Assembly (NCBI GenBank): GCA_903857495.1
Contig: CAIOFF010000066.1
Location: forward strand, 1-64,000
Origin: an uncultured Holophagaceae bacterium
GTDB lineage: Bacteria > Acidobacteriota > Holophagae > Holophagales > Holophagaceae
DNA length: 64,000 bases
Reading direction: 5' to 3'
This document shows, piece after piece, positions 1 through 7,347 of the stretch; positions within the stretch are counted from its first letter, which is position 1; the number at the start of each line of letters is the position of its first letter. Made by a program: the position numbers and the translations under genes. The notes beneath the pieces were generated by a model. That model did no database searches. It saw only the letters and a list, made by a program, of their open reading frames with translations, and was not told the DNA's origin.

Positions 1-386
1 CTGCTCCGCGACCCGCCTGGTCGCGCACATGGCAAGCCCGGCCCTTTTGCGCCTGCGCAAAAGAACTGGGCTCGCCATCGCTCGGACTGCGTCCTCGCGA
101 GTCGGCACTGGCTTGCGCTCCGGCGGGGGCCCCGCTCTGCAGGCTCTGCTTCGCTGGCGGTCCAGGCCCTGGCGGGGCTAGGCGATGCTCAACCCGGCGG
201 GTGCCCGGCTCATCGTGCGACATTCAGTCGCACGGTTCGCCACCCGCCTGGGTTTCGCCATGGCAATCCCGGTCTTGGTGCGCCTGCGCAAAAGAGTCGG
301 GCTCGCCAACCGTGAGCGCGGCGCCTGCGGGTCGGCACTGGCGTATGCTCCGGGCCAGGTCCACCCTGCCGCTGCCATCGCTTTGC
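1..386. repeat. Non-coding stretch with degenerate direct duplication
   Basis: No convincing gene is seen here. The stretch holds two related copies of about 110 bases, near 12-123 and 243-353. Both contain the word GCGCCTGCGCAAAAGA, followed by a GGGCTCGCCA block and then TCGGCACTGGC, in the same order and with similar spacing. The copies have diverged by substitutions and small indels. Open frames crossing it are biased-composition shadows. It could be a genus-specific dispersed repeat, or two relics of one degraded gene end. The window edge cuts off the left context. Confidence 0.5.
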
Positions 387-1259
387 CTATCTCCGAATCG
401 GCCGTGCCGATTCGGAGCCCGCACGGCACACCGGATACAGCGCGCACCCCCCACACCTGCTGCGCTGCCGCACGCCGGGGCAGTCCCCGAGGATGCCCAG
501 GTGGCTGAGGGCGAAGTCGTAGCGCAGCGGATCAGCCGGGTCCAGCTGGCGCAGGGCATCCGTGATCTCGCGGGCCATCTTGCCATCGGGCGTGGCGCGG
601 TGGCTGAGTCCGATGAAGCGGGCGACACGGGCTACGTGGGTGTCGAGGGGGATGATCAGCTCCCGGGCCGGGAAGCGGGTCCAGAGGCCGAGATCAGGCC
701 AGCCCGGTCGCACCATCCAGCGCAGGAACATGCGCCAGCGCTTGCAGGCGGCGCCCTCCTCGGGATCGGGCAGGGAGAACCGTGCGCCATAGGTGGCGGG
801 CAGCTCGGTGCGGAGCCGCTGCACCAGCCGCGAGAGGGCCCGGTCGGCGGGCTCGTCGGGGCCTGGCAGCAGGTGAGCCTCCAGTCCCTGGCCGCTCTCG
901 CGGTGCAGGCGCCGCCAGGCCAGCAGCCACTCGGCCAGGTCCGCGCCCGTGTGAAAGCGCCAGACCCAGTCCCGCAGCGACCGCTGCAGGGCCTTCCGCG
1001 CCTCGGCTTCCGTGTGAGCCAGCAGCCAGGCGGAGGGCGAGGGCCCCAGTGGCACCAGGACGGCCTGGACAGCGCGGACCATGGGATCCACCCGCCCATA
1101 GGCCAGGTGGGCCGCCACGAAGGCCGCCACCTCCCGGTCCAGGGGGTCGGTGTAGGTCAGGGGCACCCGGAGGGGGTCCTTCTCCAGGGCCTGGGCCGTG
1201 TCGTACTGCCCGCAGAGTGCGTCCAGGCGGGCCTTCAGGGTGCGTGTCGGGGTGCCCAT
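387..1259 (-). CDS. TIGR02757 (DUF2400) family protein, HhH-GPD-like with a Cys cluster
   Basis: The 290-residue product fits the TIGR02757 family, proteins of about 250-290 residues with no established function. It carries an IPLDTHVARVARFIGL segment that resembles the helix-hairpin-helix/GPD region of endonuclease III, including the conserved Asp. Near the C-terminus Cys260, Cys269, Cys272 and Cys278 form a C-x8-C-x2-C-x5-C pattern, close to the C-x6-C-x2-C-x5-C Fe-S loop of Nth-type glycosylases. A role in DNA repair or nucleic-acid binding is therefore plausible but unproven. The last dozen residues are encoded by a perfect hairpin (391-417) that overlaps the 3' end. It is divergent from the small gene at 1399. 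Confidence 0.85.
   Translation of the reverse strand: MGTPTRTLKARLDALCGQYDTAQALEKDPLRVPLTYTDPLDREVAAFVAAHLAYGRVDPMVRAVQAVLVPLGPSPSAWLLAHTEAEARKALQRSLRDWVWRFHTGADLAEWLLAWRRLHRESGQGLEAHLLPGPDEPADRALSRLVQRLRTELPATYGARFSLPDPEEGAACKRWRMFLRWMVRPGWPDLGLWTRFPARELIIPLDTHVARVARFIGLSHRATPDGKMAREITDALRQLDPADPLRYDFALSHLGILGDCPGVRQRSRCGGCALYPVCRAGSESARPIRR
391..417 (-). terminator. Perfect 12-bp hairpin at the 3' end of the DUF2400 gene
   Basis: CTCCGAATCGGC (391-402) and GCCGATTCGGAG (406-417) are perfect inverted repeats with a 3-base loop. The hairpin sits on the last codons and next to the stop at 387-389. There is no T-tract on the minus strand after it, so it is either a weak terminator or an mRNA 3'-end stabiliser. 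Confidence 0.4.
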
Positions 1260-1398
1260 GGCCTCCAGTGTCCCAGGGGAGACCTGGTCGTCACGGCGAA
1301 TTCGCGGGTCCGGTGCCTAAATTCACTATGTAAGTAAAGGCGCAGCCGCTACACTTATGAGCGGTGGCCCGTGGCCCCTTTTGGAGCAGTAACCGCAC

Positions 1399-1794
1399 AT
1401 GATGAACCTGCGTGGCCTTGGGAACCTGGCGAAGATCCTTGAAGAAGCAGCAAAACCCGATTCGATCCTGCGGGAAGATCGTGAGAAGCCCAAGCCCAAG
1501 TTCCTGAAGAAGGGCGAGAAAGCCGGCAACATCCGGGTCATCGATCCCAAGCGGAAAGTGTGGTACGAGAAGCGTCTGAAGGAAGCCACCGCGAAGGTTG
1601 CGGCGACCGAGTCCGCCGCCTCCGGCCCCGTGAGCGCTCCGGCAGCTCCGGTCCTGGCAAAGAACGTCGCGTCCCTGGTGGGTGGTGGCTCGCTGCTGCA
1701 GACCCTGGCCGCGGCCAAGGATGCGAAGCCCAAGTCCGACTCCCCCAAGCGGTCCGAGTCCTGGCGCCGCAAGCCGGGTGAGTCGATCTTCTAG
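1399..1794 (+). CDS. Small basic hypothetical protein
   Basis: I do not recognise the 131-residue product. The N-terminal half is Lys/Arg/Glu-rich and charged, with a KPKPKFLKKGEKAGNIRVIDPKR stretch split by short turns. The middle is Ala/Ser/Pro-rich and probably disordered, and the C-terminus is basic again. There is no signal peptide or membrane segment. The start is ATG with TTGGAG about 13 bases upstream; a second ATG follows at once. It is monocistronic: it is divergent from the gene before it, and a clear terminator (1821-1846) follows. The composition would suit a nucleic-acid- or ribosome-associated protein, but that is a guess. Confidence 0.65.
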   Translation: MMNLRGLGNLAKILEEAAKPDSILREDREKPKPKFLKKGEKAGNIRVIDPKRKVWYEKRLKEATAKVAATESAASGPVSAPAAPVLAKNVASLVGGGSLLQTLAAAKDAKPKSDSPKRSESWRRKPGESIF

Positions 1795-1795
1795 C

Positions 1796-1880
1796 TGTCG
1801 GCTGTCAGCTGTCGGTGAATGAGGGGCCCGGATGGGTCCCTCTTTTCATGCCTAAATCAGCTGACAGCTGACAGCCGACA
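1796..1880. repeat. 18-bp inverted repeat of GCTGTC words enclosing a terminator
   Basis: TGTCGGCTGTCAGCTGTC at 1796-1813 is perfectly complementary to 1863-1880. Each arm is built from GCTGTC-type words repeated in tandem. The left arm starts two bases after the stop codon of the gene at 1399, and the right arm ends six bases before the stop of the convergent gene at 1887. A separate terminator hairpin lies in the 49-base centre. Confidence 0.8.
1821..1846 (+). terminator. Rho-independent terminator of the gene at 1399
   Basis: GAGGGGCCC (1821-1829) pairs with GGGTCCCTC (1834-1842), nine pairs with one G-U, around the loop GGAT. TCTTTT follows. It is nested within the GCTGTC inverted repeat. 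Confidence 0.75.
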
Positions 1881-1886
1881 ACACCT

Positions 1887-2390
1887 TCACACCGCAGAGT
1901 GAATCCCGAACTTCCGCCCGATCCACGTCGCGGCCAGGGGGCGCTCGAGCTTGCCGCGGCGCAGGTCGCCGAGGGTGAGCAGGGCCAGGTCCAGCACGGG
2001 CGTGGCGGGGTCCAGGGTGCCGTCGGCCAGGCGGGCCGGGAGGTCGGTGCGGGCGATGGTGTGGAGGCCGTCCGCGAGCCGCACGTGCACGGCCTGGGGA
2101 TCTGCCAGCGCATTGCCCGCCTTGGTGGCCGCGTGGCTCACCCCGCGCAGCATGCCGTCGATGGCGCAGCCTGAGGGCGCGGTCGCCAGGGTGGGCTCGG
2201 CGATGGCGACAATGCGCTGGTCGAGCAGCGCCCAGGCCGCCTGATACTGGGTGCCCTTGTGGCGCCAGCGGCCCAGCAGGGCATCCAGCTCCGGGGCAAG
2301 GGCCGCAGCCTCGCCTGGACGCTCCAGGGCCAGCAGCCACAGGCGGGCGTCATCGGGCAGGGCGGTGAAGGCGTCGAGGTTCATGGGCAC
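1887..2390 (-). CDS. Conserved protein of unknown function (family often mislabelled ABC transporter ATPase)
   Basis: The 167-residue soluble protein has an N-terminal PDDARLWLLALERP segment and a central SGCAIDGM motif. These match a small family common in Bacteroidota whose members carry an SGCSID motif and are often called ABC transporter ATPase, although no Walker A or B motif is present here either. The Cys of the SGCAID motif is the most obvious candidate functional residue. There is no signal peptide or transmembrane segment. It is convergent with the gene at 1399 and divergent from hemH, with about 120 bases for both promoters. Family assignment is from memory of the motif; the function is unknown. 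Confidence 0.7.
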   Translation of the reverse strand: MPMNLDAFTALPDDARLWLLALERPGEAAALAPELDALLGRWRHKGTQYQAAWALLDQRIVAIAEPTLATAPSGCAIDGMLRGVSHAATKAGNALADPQAVHVRLADGLHTIARTDLPARLADGTLDPATPVLDLALLTLGDLRRGKLERPLAATWIGRKFGIHSAV

Positions 2391-2509
2391 TCCCGGAACT
2401 GGAATTGTCTCTAGGATGCCGGGAAGGCGCCGGCCATGCCTGTCCGAACAGCAGCCTCGCAGGTTTCCGTGACGATTGGGCCCCAGGGTCTCGCGTAAGG
2501 TTAGGAGCG

Positions 2510-3457
2510 ATGAGAGACACTGCGATCCTGCTTCTGAATCTGGGTGGCCCCGTGAATCTGGGCCAGGTGGAACCCTTCCTGGCGGCCCTCTTCGGCGACC
2601 GGGACCTGATCAAGCTGCCCTGTCCGGCCTTCCTGCAGCCGCCCCTGGCCCGGCTCATCGCCCGGCTGCGTGCCCCAGGCGCCAAGGGCCGTTACGCGGA
2701 GATCGGTGGCGGCTCGCCGCTGCTGCGCGAGAGCGCCTTCCAGGGCAACGCGCTGCGCGCGGCCCTGCGCGCGGCGGGGCGGGACGAGGCGGTGAAGCTC
2801 TGCTTCCGCTACGCGGCGCCCAAGGCCGCGGGCCTGCTGCGGGCGCTCAAGCGCGACGGCATCCGCAAGCTGGTGCCGGTGACGCTCTATCCCCATGACT
2901 GTCGCGCGACCACGGGCTCCAGCCTGCGGGAGCTGGCCGTGGAAGCCGCCAAGGCGGGCCTGGAGCTGCTGCCCGGTGTGGACCACTACGCCACGGATCC
3001 CGACTACCTCGAGGCGCTGGAGCGGCCTCTGCGCGTGGCGCTGGCGGATCTGCCGGACGCCACGGTGATCTTCAGCGCGCACAGCCTGCCCGTGCGGCAG
3101 ATTGCGGCGGGCGATCCCTACGAGAAGGAGATCCACGCCACCCGCGACGCCCTGATCGCCCGGCTCGGCCCGATCCCCGGCGGCTACACGCTGGCCTATC
3201 AGAGCCGCACGGGCCCCGTGCGCTGGCTGGAGCCCCCGCTCAAGGCGGTGCTCGAGAGCATGGGTGGGAAGGATGTCGTCGTGGTCCCTCTGAGCTTCGT
3301 CAGTGAGCACATCGAGACCCTGCACGAGCTCGACATCGAGTACCGCGAGGTGGCCCACCAAGCTGGGGTGCGCACCTATCGGCGCGTGGCAGCGCCCGGC
3401 ATCGACGTGGCCTACATCCGCTGCCTGACGCGGCGTGTCCTGGAGATCCTGCCATGA
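2510..3457 (+). CDS. hemH: Ferrochelatase
   Basis: It inserts ferrous iron into protoporphyrin IX (or coproporphyrin III), the last or near-last step of heme synthesis. The 315-residue product starts at ATG 2510, preceded by AGGAGCG; an in-frame upstream extension lacks homology. The N-terminal AILLLNLGGP motif, the SAHSLP motif near residue 190 with the metal-binding His, and the LSFVSEHIETLHELD segment near residue 265 with the catalytic Glu are all typical. The length agrees with the family. It overlaps the protoporphyrinogen oxidase gene by four bases (ATGA), so the two are co-translated. Confidence 0.95.
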   Translation: MRDTAILLLNLGGPVNLGQVEPFLAALFGDRDLIKLPCPAFLQPPLARLIARLRAPGAKGRYAEIGGGSPLLRESAFQGNALRAALRAAGRDEAVKLCFRYAAPKAAGLLRALKRDGIRKLVPVTLYPHDCRATTGSSLRELAVEAAKAGLELLPGVDHYATDPDYLEALERPLRVALADLPDATVIFSAHSLPVRQIAAGDPYEKEIHATRDALIARLGPIPGGYTLAYQSRTGPVRWLEPPLKAVLESMGGKDVVVVPLSFVSEHIETLHELDIEYREVAHQAGVRTYRRVAAPGIDVAYIRCLTRRVLEILP

Positions 3458-4725
3458 GCACGCTTATCCTCGGCGGCGGCGTGACGGGCCTGGCGGCCGC
3501 CTGGCACCTCCAGCGCCGCGGGGTCGCGGTGGAAGTCTGGGAAGCCGCCCCCACCGTGGGCGGCTGGATGAAGACGCTGCCCTGGGAGGGTGGCCACATC
3601 GAGACTGGGCCCCAGGGCGTGCTGTGGCAGAAGGGCACCGTGGTGGACAAGGTCTTCACGGCCATCGGGCTGCCCTTCAAGTCTCCGGGCACCGGCGCCC
3701 GCTGGGTGGGGAAGGGCGGCCGCCTCATTCCCGTGCCCGCGTCGCCGCCGTCCCTGATGTTCTCGGCCCTCATGCCCCTGGGCGCCAAGCTGCGCATGAT
3801 GGCCGAGCCCTTCATCCCGGTGCGTGGCGCGGAGCCCGAGGAGTCCCTGTCGGCCTTCATCACCCGGCGCCTGGGCAGGGGCGTGGCCACGGAGCTGCTG
3901 CCGGCCATGGTGGCGGGCGTGCTGGCCGCGCCGGCCGAGGTCCTGTCCGTGGACGCCATCCCCAAGCTGCGCCAGTGGGAAGCCACGGGCAGCCTGGTGA
4001 GCGGCATCCGAAAGAGCGGCGTCAGTCACATGGTGGTGCCCGAGGGCGGCATGGGGCAGCTGCCCATCAAACTCGCTGAGCACCTCTCAGCGGTGCGCAC
4101 GGGGCTGCGCGCCGAGCGCCTTGAGGCCCTGCCAAACCACCGCTGGCGCGTGAGCGGTGGTGGCGAAGTGCGCGAGGTCGATCGCCTGGTCCTGGCGCTG
4201 CCGGCCTTCGAGGCCTCGGCCCTGCTGCGGCCCGTGGCCCCGGGCAGCGCGGCGGCCCTGGGCTCCATCCCCTACACCAGCGTGGACCTCTGGCACAGCC
4301 GCCACACGCCGCTGCCCGCCCTCAAGGACAGCTTCGGCTTCCTGATCCACCCCCCGGAAGGCCACGGCTACCTGGGCTCCCTGGTGCCGTCCTGGATGGA
4401 TCCCCAGACCGCCCCGGCGGGCGTCATGCAGCTGCGCAGCTTCATCGGCGGCGCCTTCGGCAAGCCCGCGGACCTGGAGAGCTGGGAGGGCGTGCAGGCC
4501 CGCCTCCAGCACTGGATCCCGACCCTGGACGCAGCTTCCGCCGTGCGCCACGAGTTCGCCGAGAACGCCATCCCGCGTCCCGAGTTGGGCCACCGCGCCC
4601 GCGTGGCCGCCGCCCTGGAAGCCCTGCCTACCGGCATCGAGTGGCTCAGCAACGCCCGCTTCGGCCCCGGCGTCCGCGACATCCTCGAAGGCCTGGAAGT
4701 CTGGGCCGGGCCTGAGGTCGACTGA
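3454..4725 (+). CDS. hemY: Protoporphyrinogen oxidase, FAD-dependent
   Basis: It oxidises protoporphyrinogen IX (or coproporphyrinogen III) with FAD, just before or after the ferrochelatase step depending on the pathway branch. The 423-residue product begins with a Rossmann FAD motif, LILGGGVTGLAAAWHL, followed by VEVWEAAPTVGGW, the usual second part of the dinucleotide-binding fold, and has the amine-oxidase-type C-terminal GIEWLSNARFGPGV segment. The start overlaps the hemH stop. The pairing with ferrochelatase strongly supports the call; the gene is also named hemG in some annotations. Which tetrapyrrole it uses cannot be told from sequence alone. Confidence 0.9.
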   Translation: MSTLILGGGVTGLAAAWHLQRRGVAVEVWEAAPTVGGWMKTLPWEGGHIETGPQGVLWQKGTVVDKVFTAIGLPFKSPGTGARWVGKGGRLIPVPASPPSLMFSALMPLGAKLRMMAEPFIPVRGAEPEESLSAFITRRLGRGVATELLPAMVAGVLAAPAEVLSVDAIPKLRQWEATGSLVSGIRKSGVSHMVVPEGGMGQLPIKLAEHLSAVRTGLRAERLEALPNHRWRVSGGGEVREVDRLVLALPAFEASALLRPVAPGSAAALGSIPYTSVDLWHSRHTPLPALKDSFGFLIHPPEGHGYLGSLVPSWMDPQTAPAGVMQLRSFIGGAFGKPADLESWEGVQARLQHWIPTLDAASAVRHEFAENAIPRPELGHRARVAAALEALPTGIEWLSNARFGPGVRDILEGLEVWAGPEVD

Positions 4726-4775
4726 GCGGCCGCGTCTTTCAGGGACCGAATCCTTCAGCATGAGCCCGCGGTAAA

Positions 4776-5204
4776 ATGGCAAGTCCTCCGGATGCTCTCG
4801 AGTTACCCGTGCATGAACCTGCGCTCCGAACCCTGGCTCTCTGCCTAGCCCTGGCAGGCGTGGAAACGCTCCACGGCCTTGCGCGCATGCGCTTCCTGGT
4901 GCCGCGGATCGGGGTGAAGCGGGCCCAGCGGATCAGCATCGTCACGGGCTCCCTCCTGGCTCTGATGGTGTGCTCCGTTGGGGTGCCGGGCCTGGGCCTG
5001 CACTCGCGGACCTCGCTGCTGGGACTGGGCCTGCTACTGGCCGCCTTCATGGCTGCCTTCGACATGCTCATTGGCCGCCTCGTGGCGCGGCGCTCCTGGA
5101 AGGTCGTCCTGCAGGACTTCGACCCCCGGCGCGGCAACCTGCTGGTGTTCGGCCTGCTGGTCCTGGTGCTGGCGCCCCTGCTGGTGATGGGGCTGAAAAA
5201 CTGA
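4776..5204 (+). CDS. Small multi-pass membrane protein of unknown function
   Basis: The 142-residue product has about four predicted hydrophobic segments (near residues 18-35, 52-68, 74-95 and 122-139) and basic loops, including a RMRFLVPRIGVKRAQR cytoplasmic stretch. I do not recognise the family. Two starts are possible: ATG 4776 or GTG 4809; neither has a strong Shine-Dalgarno, and the GTG would remove a short polar extension. It follows the heme genes by about 50 bases and may be read from the same transcript. Confidence 0.7.
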   Translation: MASPPDALELPVHEPALRTLALCLALAGVETLHGLARMRFLVPRIGVKRAQRISIVTGSLLALMVCSVGVPGLGLHSRTSLLGLGLLLAAFMAAFDMLIGRLVARRSWKVVLQDFDPRRGNLLVFGLLVLVLAPLLVMGLKN

Positions 5205-5281
5205 GCCCAGGGTCAGCGCGCCGGTCCCCCGGGACCCATAGGCTATGCTGGCCCTGCATCCTGTGACCCGCCCGAGGAACC

Positions 5282-5833
5282 ATGCCCAAGCTCCGTGCTG
5301 CTCTGTTCTGCCTCGTTGGCACGCTTGGGTTCGCCCAGGCGCCGGATCCCCAGGCGGACATCTGGGCGCCGGTCCGGTTCTTGGTGGGGGAGTGGGAGGG
5401 CACTTCCGTGGGGGAGCCGGGCACGGGGACGGTGGTCCGTCGCTACGAGGTGATCCTCAAGGAGCGCTTCCTCTCGGAGCGCAACCAGTCCACCTTTCCG
5501 CCCCAGGAGAAGAACAAGGCCGGCGAGGTGCACGAGCACCTGAGCCTCTTCAGCCATGACCGGAAGCGGAACACGCTCGTGTTCCGGCAGTTCCACCAGG
5601 AGGGCTTCGTCGTCACCTACGCGCTGAACCGGGCCCTGGGGTCGGCCAGCAAGCTGGTCTTCGAGAGCGAGCTAATGGAGAACGTCCCGGAGTCCTGGAA
5701 GGCGCGGGAGACCTACGAGCGCAAGTCGGACGGCGAGTTCACCGAGACCTTCGAGCTGTCCCAGGGGGGCAAGCCCTTCACCGTCTACAGCCGCAGCCAC
5801 TTCAAGCGCCGGGCCGCGGATCCGGGACGATGA
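5282..5833 (+). CDS. Secreted beta-barrel protein, nitrobindin/DUF1579-like
   Basis: The 183-residue protein has a short signal peptide ending at about residue 19 (GFAQA) and then a fold typical of small ten-stranded barrels. It opens with FLVGEWEGTS, the Gly-x-Trp-x-Gly start seen in nitrobindin (THAP4) and DUF1579-like proteins, followed by alternating strands. No conserved heme-ligand His can be assigned with confidence. It probably acts in the periplasm. It lies between two membrane-protein genes in the same direction with short gaps. The family call is tentative. Confidence 0.65.
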   Translation: MPKLRAALFCLVGTLGFAQAPDPQADIWAPVRFLVGEWEGTSVGEPGTGTVVRRYEVILKERFLSERNQSTFPPQEKNKAGEVHEHLSLFSHDRKRNTLVFRQFHQEGFVVTYALNRALGSASKLVFESELMENVPESWKARETYERKSDGEFTETFELSQGGKPFTVYSRSHFKRRAADPGR

Positions 5834-5886
5834 CATCCGGCTCATGACCCTGCAGAATGGGGCTGTCCTAACCTTCGGAGTTCCCC

Positions 5887-6399
5887 ATGACCCTGGCCCT
5901 GCTGCTGCCCGTCGGCGCCTCCATGTGGGGTCTGGCGCAGCCCTGGTGGGAGTTCGTCCTGCGGGGGCTGCTGGTCTACGGCTTCCTACTTATCACGCTG
6001 CGGCTCACGGGCAAGCGCCAGGTGGGACAGCTGGCCCCCTTCGACCTGGTGCTGCTGCTGGTGCTCAGCAATGCGGTGCAGAACAGCATGAACGCCGGCG
6101 ACAACACCGTGGGCGCGGGTTTCATCCTCGTGGGCACGCTCCTGGCCGTGAACGGCTTCCTGTCCTGGCTCACCTGGCGCAGCAAGCGCGCCGAGAACCT
6201 GCTGGAGGGCCGGCCCCAGATCCTGGTGCACCACGGGGTGGTGGACGAGGCCATGCTCGCCTCGGAGCGCATCACCCACCACGAGCTCATGGCCGCGGTG
6301 CGGCAGGCCGGGCTCTCGGATCTGGCCCAGGTGAACGTGGCCATCCTGGAGACCAACGGGCGCATCAACGTCATCCCGAAAAATGGCAGCGCCTCTTGA
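5887..6399 (+). CDS. DUF421 (YetF-like) membrane protein
   Basis: The 170-residue product has three N-terminal membrane segments followed by a small soluble domain, the layout of DUF421/YetF proteins. Characteristic blocks are LRLTGKRQVGQLAPFDLVLLLVLS, broken here by the membrane helix, then AVQNSMN and the later ILVHHGVVDEAML and LAQVNVAILETNGRINVIP segments. These proteins are inner-membrane proteins of poorly known function; YetF in Bacillus is linked to spore or envelope physiology. The gene is followed by the radical SAM gene after 30 bases. Confidence 0.85.
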   Translation: MTLALLLPVGASMWGLAQPWWEFVLRGLLVYGFLLITLRLTGKRQVGQLAPFDLVLLLVLSNAVQNSMNAGDNTVGAGFILVGTLLAVNGFLSWLTWRSKRAENLLEGRPQILVHHGVVDEAMLASERITHHELMAAVRQAGLSDLAQVNVAILETNGRINVIPKNGSAS

Positions 6400-6429
6400 C
6401 TTGACGAATAAAAGGCGAAAACTGGAGCC

Positions 6430-7341
6430 ATGAACCTCCTGTCCCTGCCTCTGGCCCCGCCGCAGCTCTTCGAGGATCTGCGCGTGGAGCCGGAGGAGGC
6501 CCGGTCGATCCTGCGGCCCCAGAAGGATGAGCGCTACGGGTTCGGCTTCGCCCTCAGCCCCTACCGCGGCTGCGCCCACGGGTGCCGCTACTGCTATGTC
6601 CGCGAGTATCCCAACGCTCTGCACGGCCCCGAGGACTGGGGCGGCTGGGTGGCGCCCAAGCTCAACGCCCCGGAGCTGCTCTGGTCCCAGCGCCACCGGC
6701 TGCACGAGGCGCGGGTGTTCCTGGCCTCGGCCACGGATCCCTACCAGCCCCTGGAGGGCGAGTATCGGCTGACCCGGCGCTGCCTGGAGGTGCTGCTGCT
6801 CTGCCCGAGCACCGAGGTGCTCCTGCACACCCGCTCGCCCCTGATCCTGCAGGACCTCGACCTGCTCCGCGCCTTCGGCGACCGGGTCACCGTGGGCTTC
6901 TCGATCCCCACCGATGACGACACCGTGCGGCATGTGGTGGAGCCCCACGCCCCCACCATTCCCGGCCGCTGGGCCACCGTGGAGCGCCTGGCCAAGGCTG
7001 GCATCGCGGTGAACCTGGCGGTGACGCCGCTCATGGCGGTGCATGACCCGCAGGCCTTCGCCCGGCGCGCCCGGGCCAGCGGCGCCGCCGGGGCCTGGGT
7101 GGGCGGCCTGCGCCTGCTCAAGCGGGATCCCTTCTACCGGGTGCTGGCAGACCACGGCTGGCTGAAGGTGCTGGACCACGACTATGCGGAGGGCATCCGC
7201 GCCGCCTTCCGCGCGGCCTTCCCGGCGCCCCGGCGGGCCCGGGAGCCGCGCGCCGAGCAGGTCTCGGCGGTGGCGCCCACGCTGGCCCGGCAGCCCGGGC
7301 TCTTCGACGCTGACGTCCTCCCGCCCCTTGTGGGAGACTGA
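6430..7341 (+). CDS. SPL-family radical SAM protein
   Basis: The 303-residue enzyme binds a 4Fe-4S cluster through CAHGCRYC (C-x3-C-x2-C, about residues 49-56), within the PYRGCAHGCRYCYVREYPN block that is typical of the PA0069/Rv2578c branch related to spore photoproduct lyase. FLASATDPYQPLE and the downstream TRSPLILQDLDLL blocks also match that branch. The substrate is unknown for these relatives. The start has TGGAG directly upstream. It is followed after six bases by dnaX, so the two are probably co-transcribed. Confidence 0.88.
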   Translation: MNLLSLPLAPPQLFEDLRVEPEEARSILRPQKDERYGFGFALSPYRGCAHGCRYCYVREYPNALHGPEDWGGWVAPKLNAPELLWSQRHRLHEARVFLASATDPYQPLEGEYRLTRRCLEVLLLCPSTEVLLHTRSPLILQDLDLLRAFGDRVTVGFSIPTDDDTVRHVVEPHAPTIPGRWATVERLAKAGIAVNLAVTPLMAVHDPQAFARRARASGAAGAWVGGLRLLKRDPFYRVLADHGWLKVLDHDYAEGIRAAFRAAFPAPRRAREPRAEQVSAVAPTLARQPGLFDADVLPPLVGD

Positions 7342-7347
7342 GGGACC

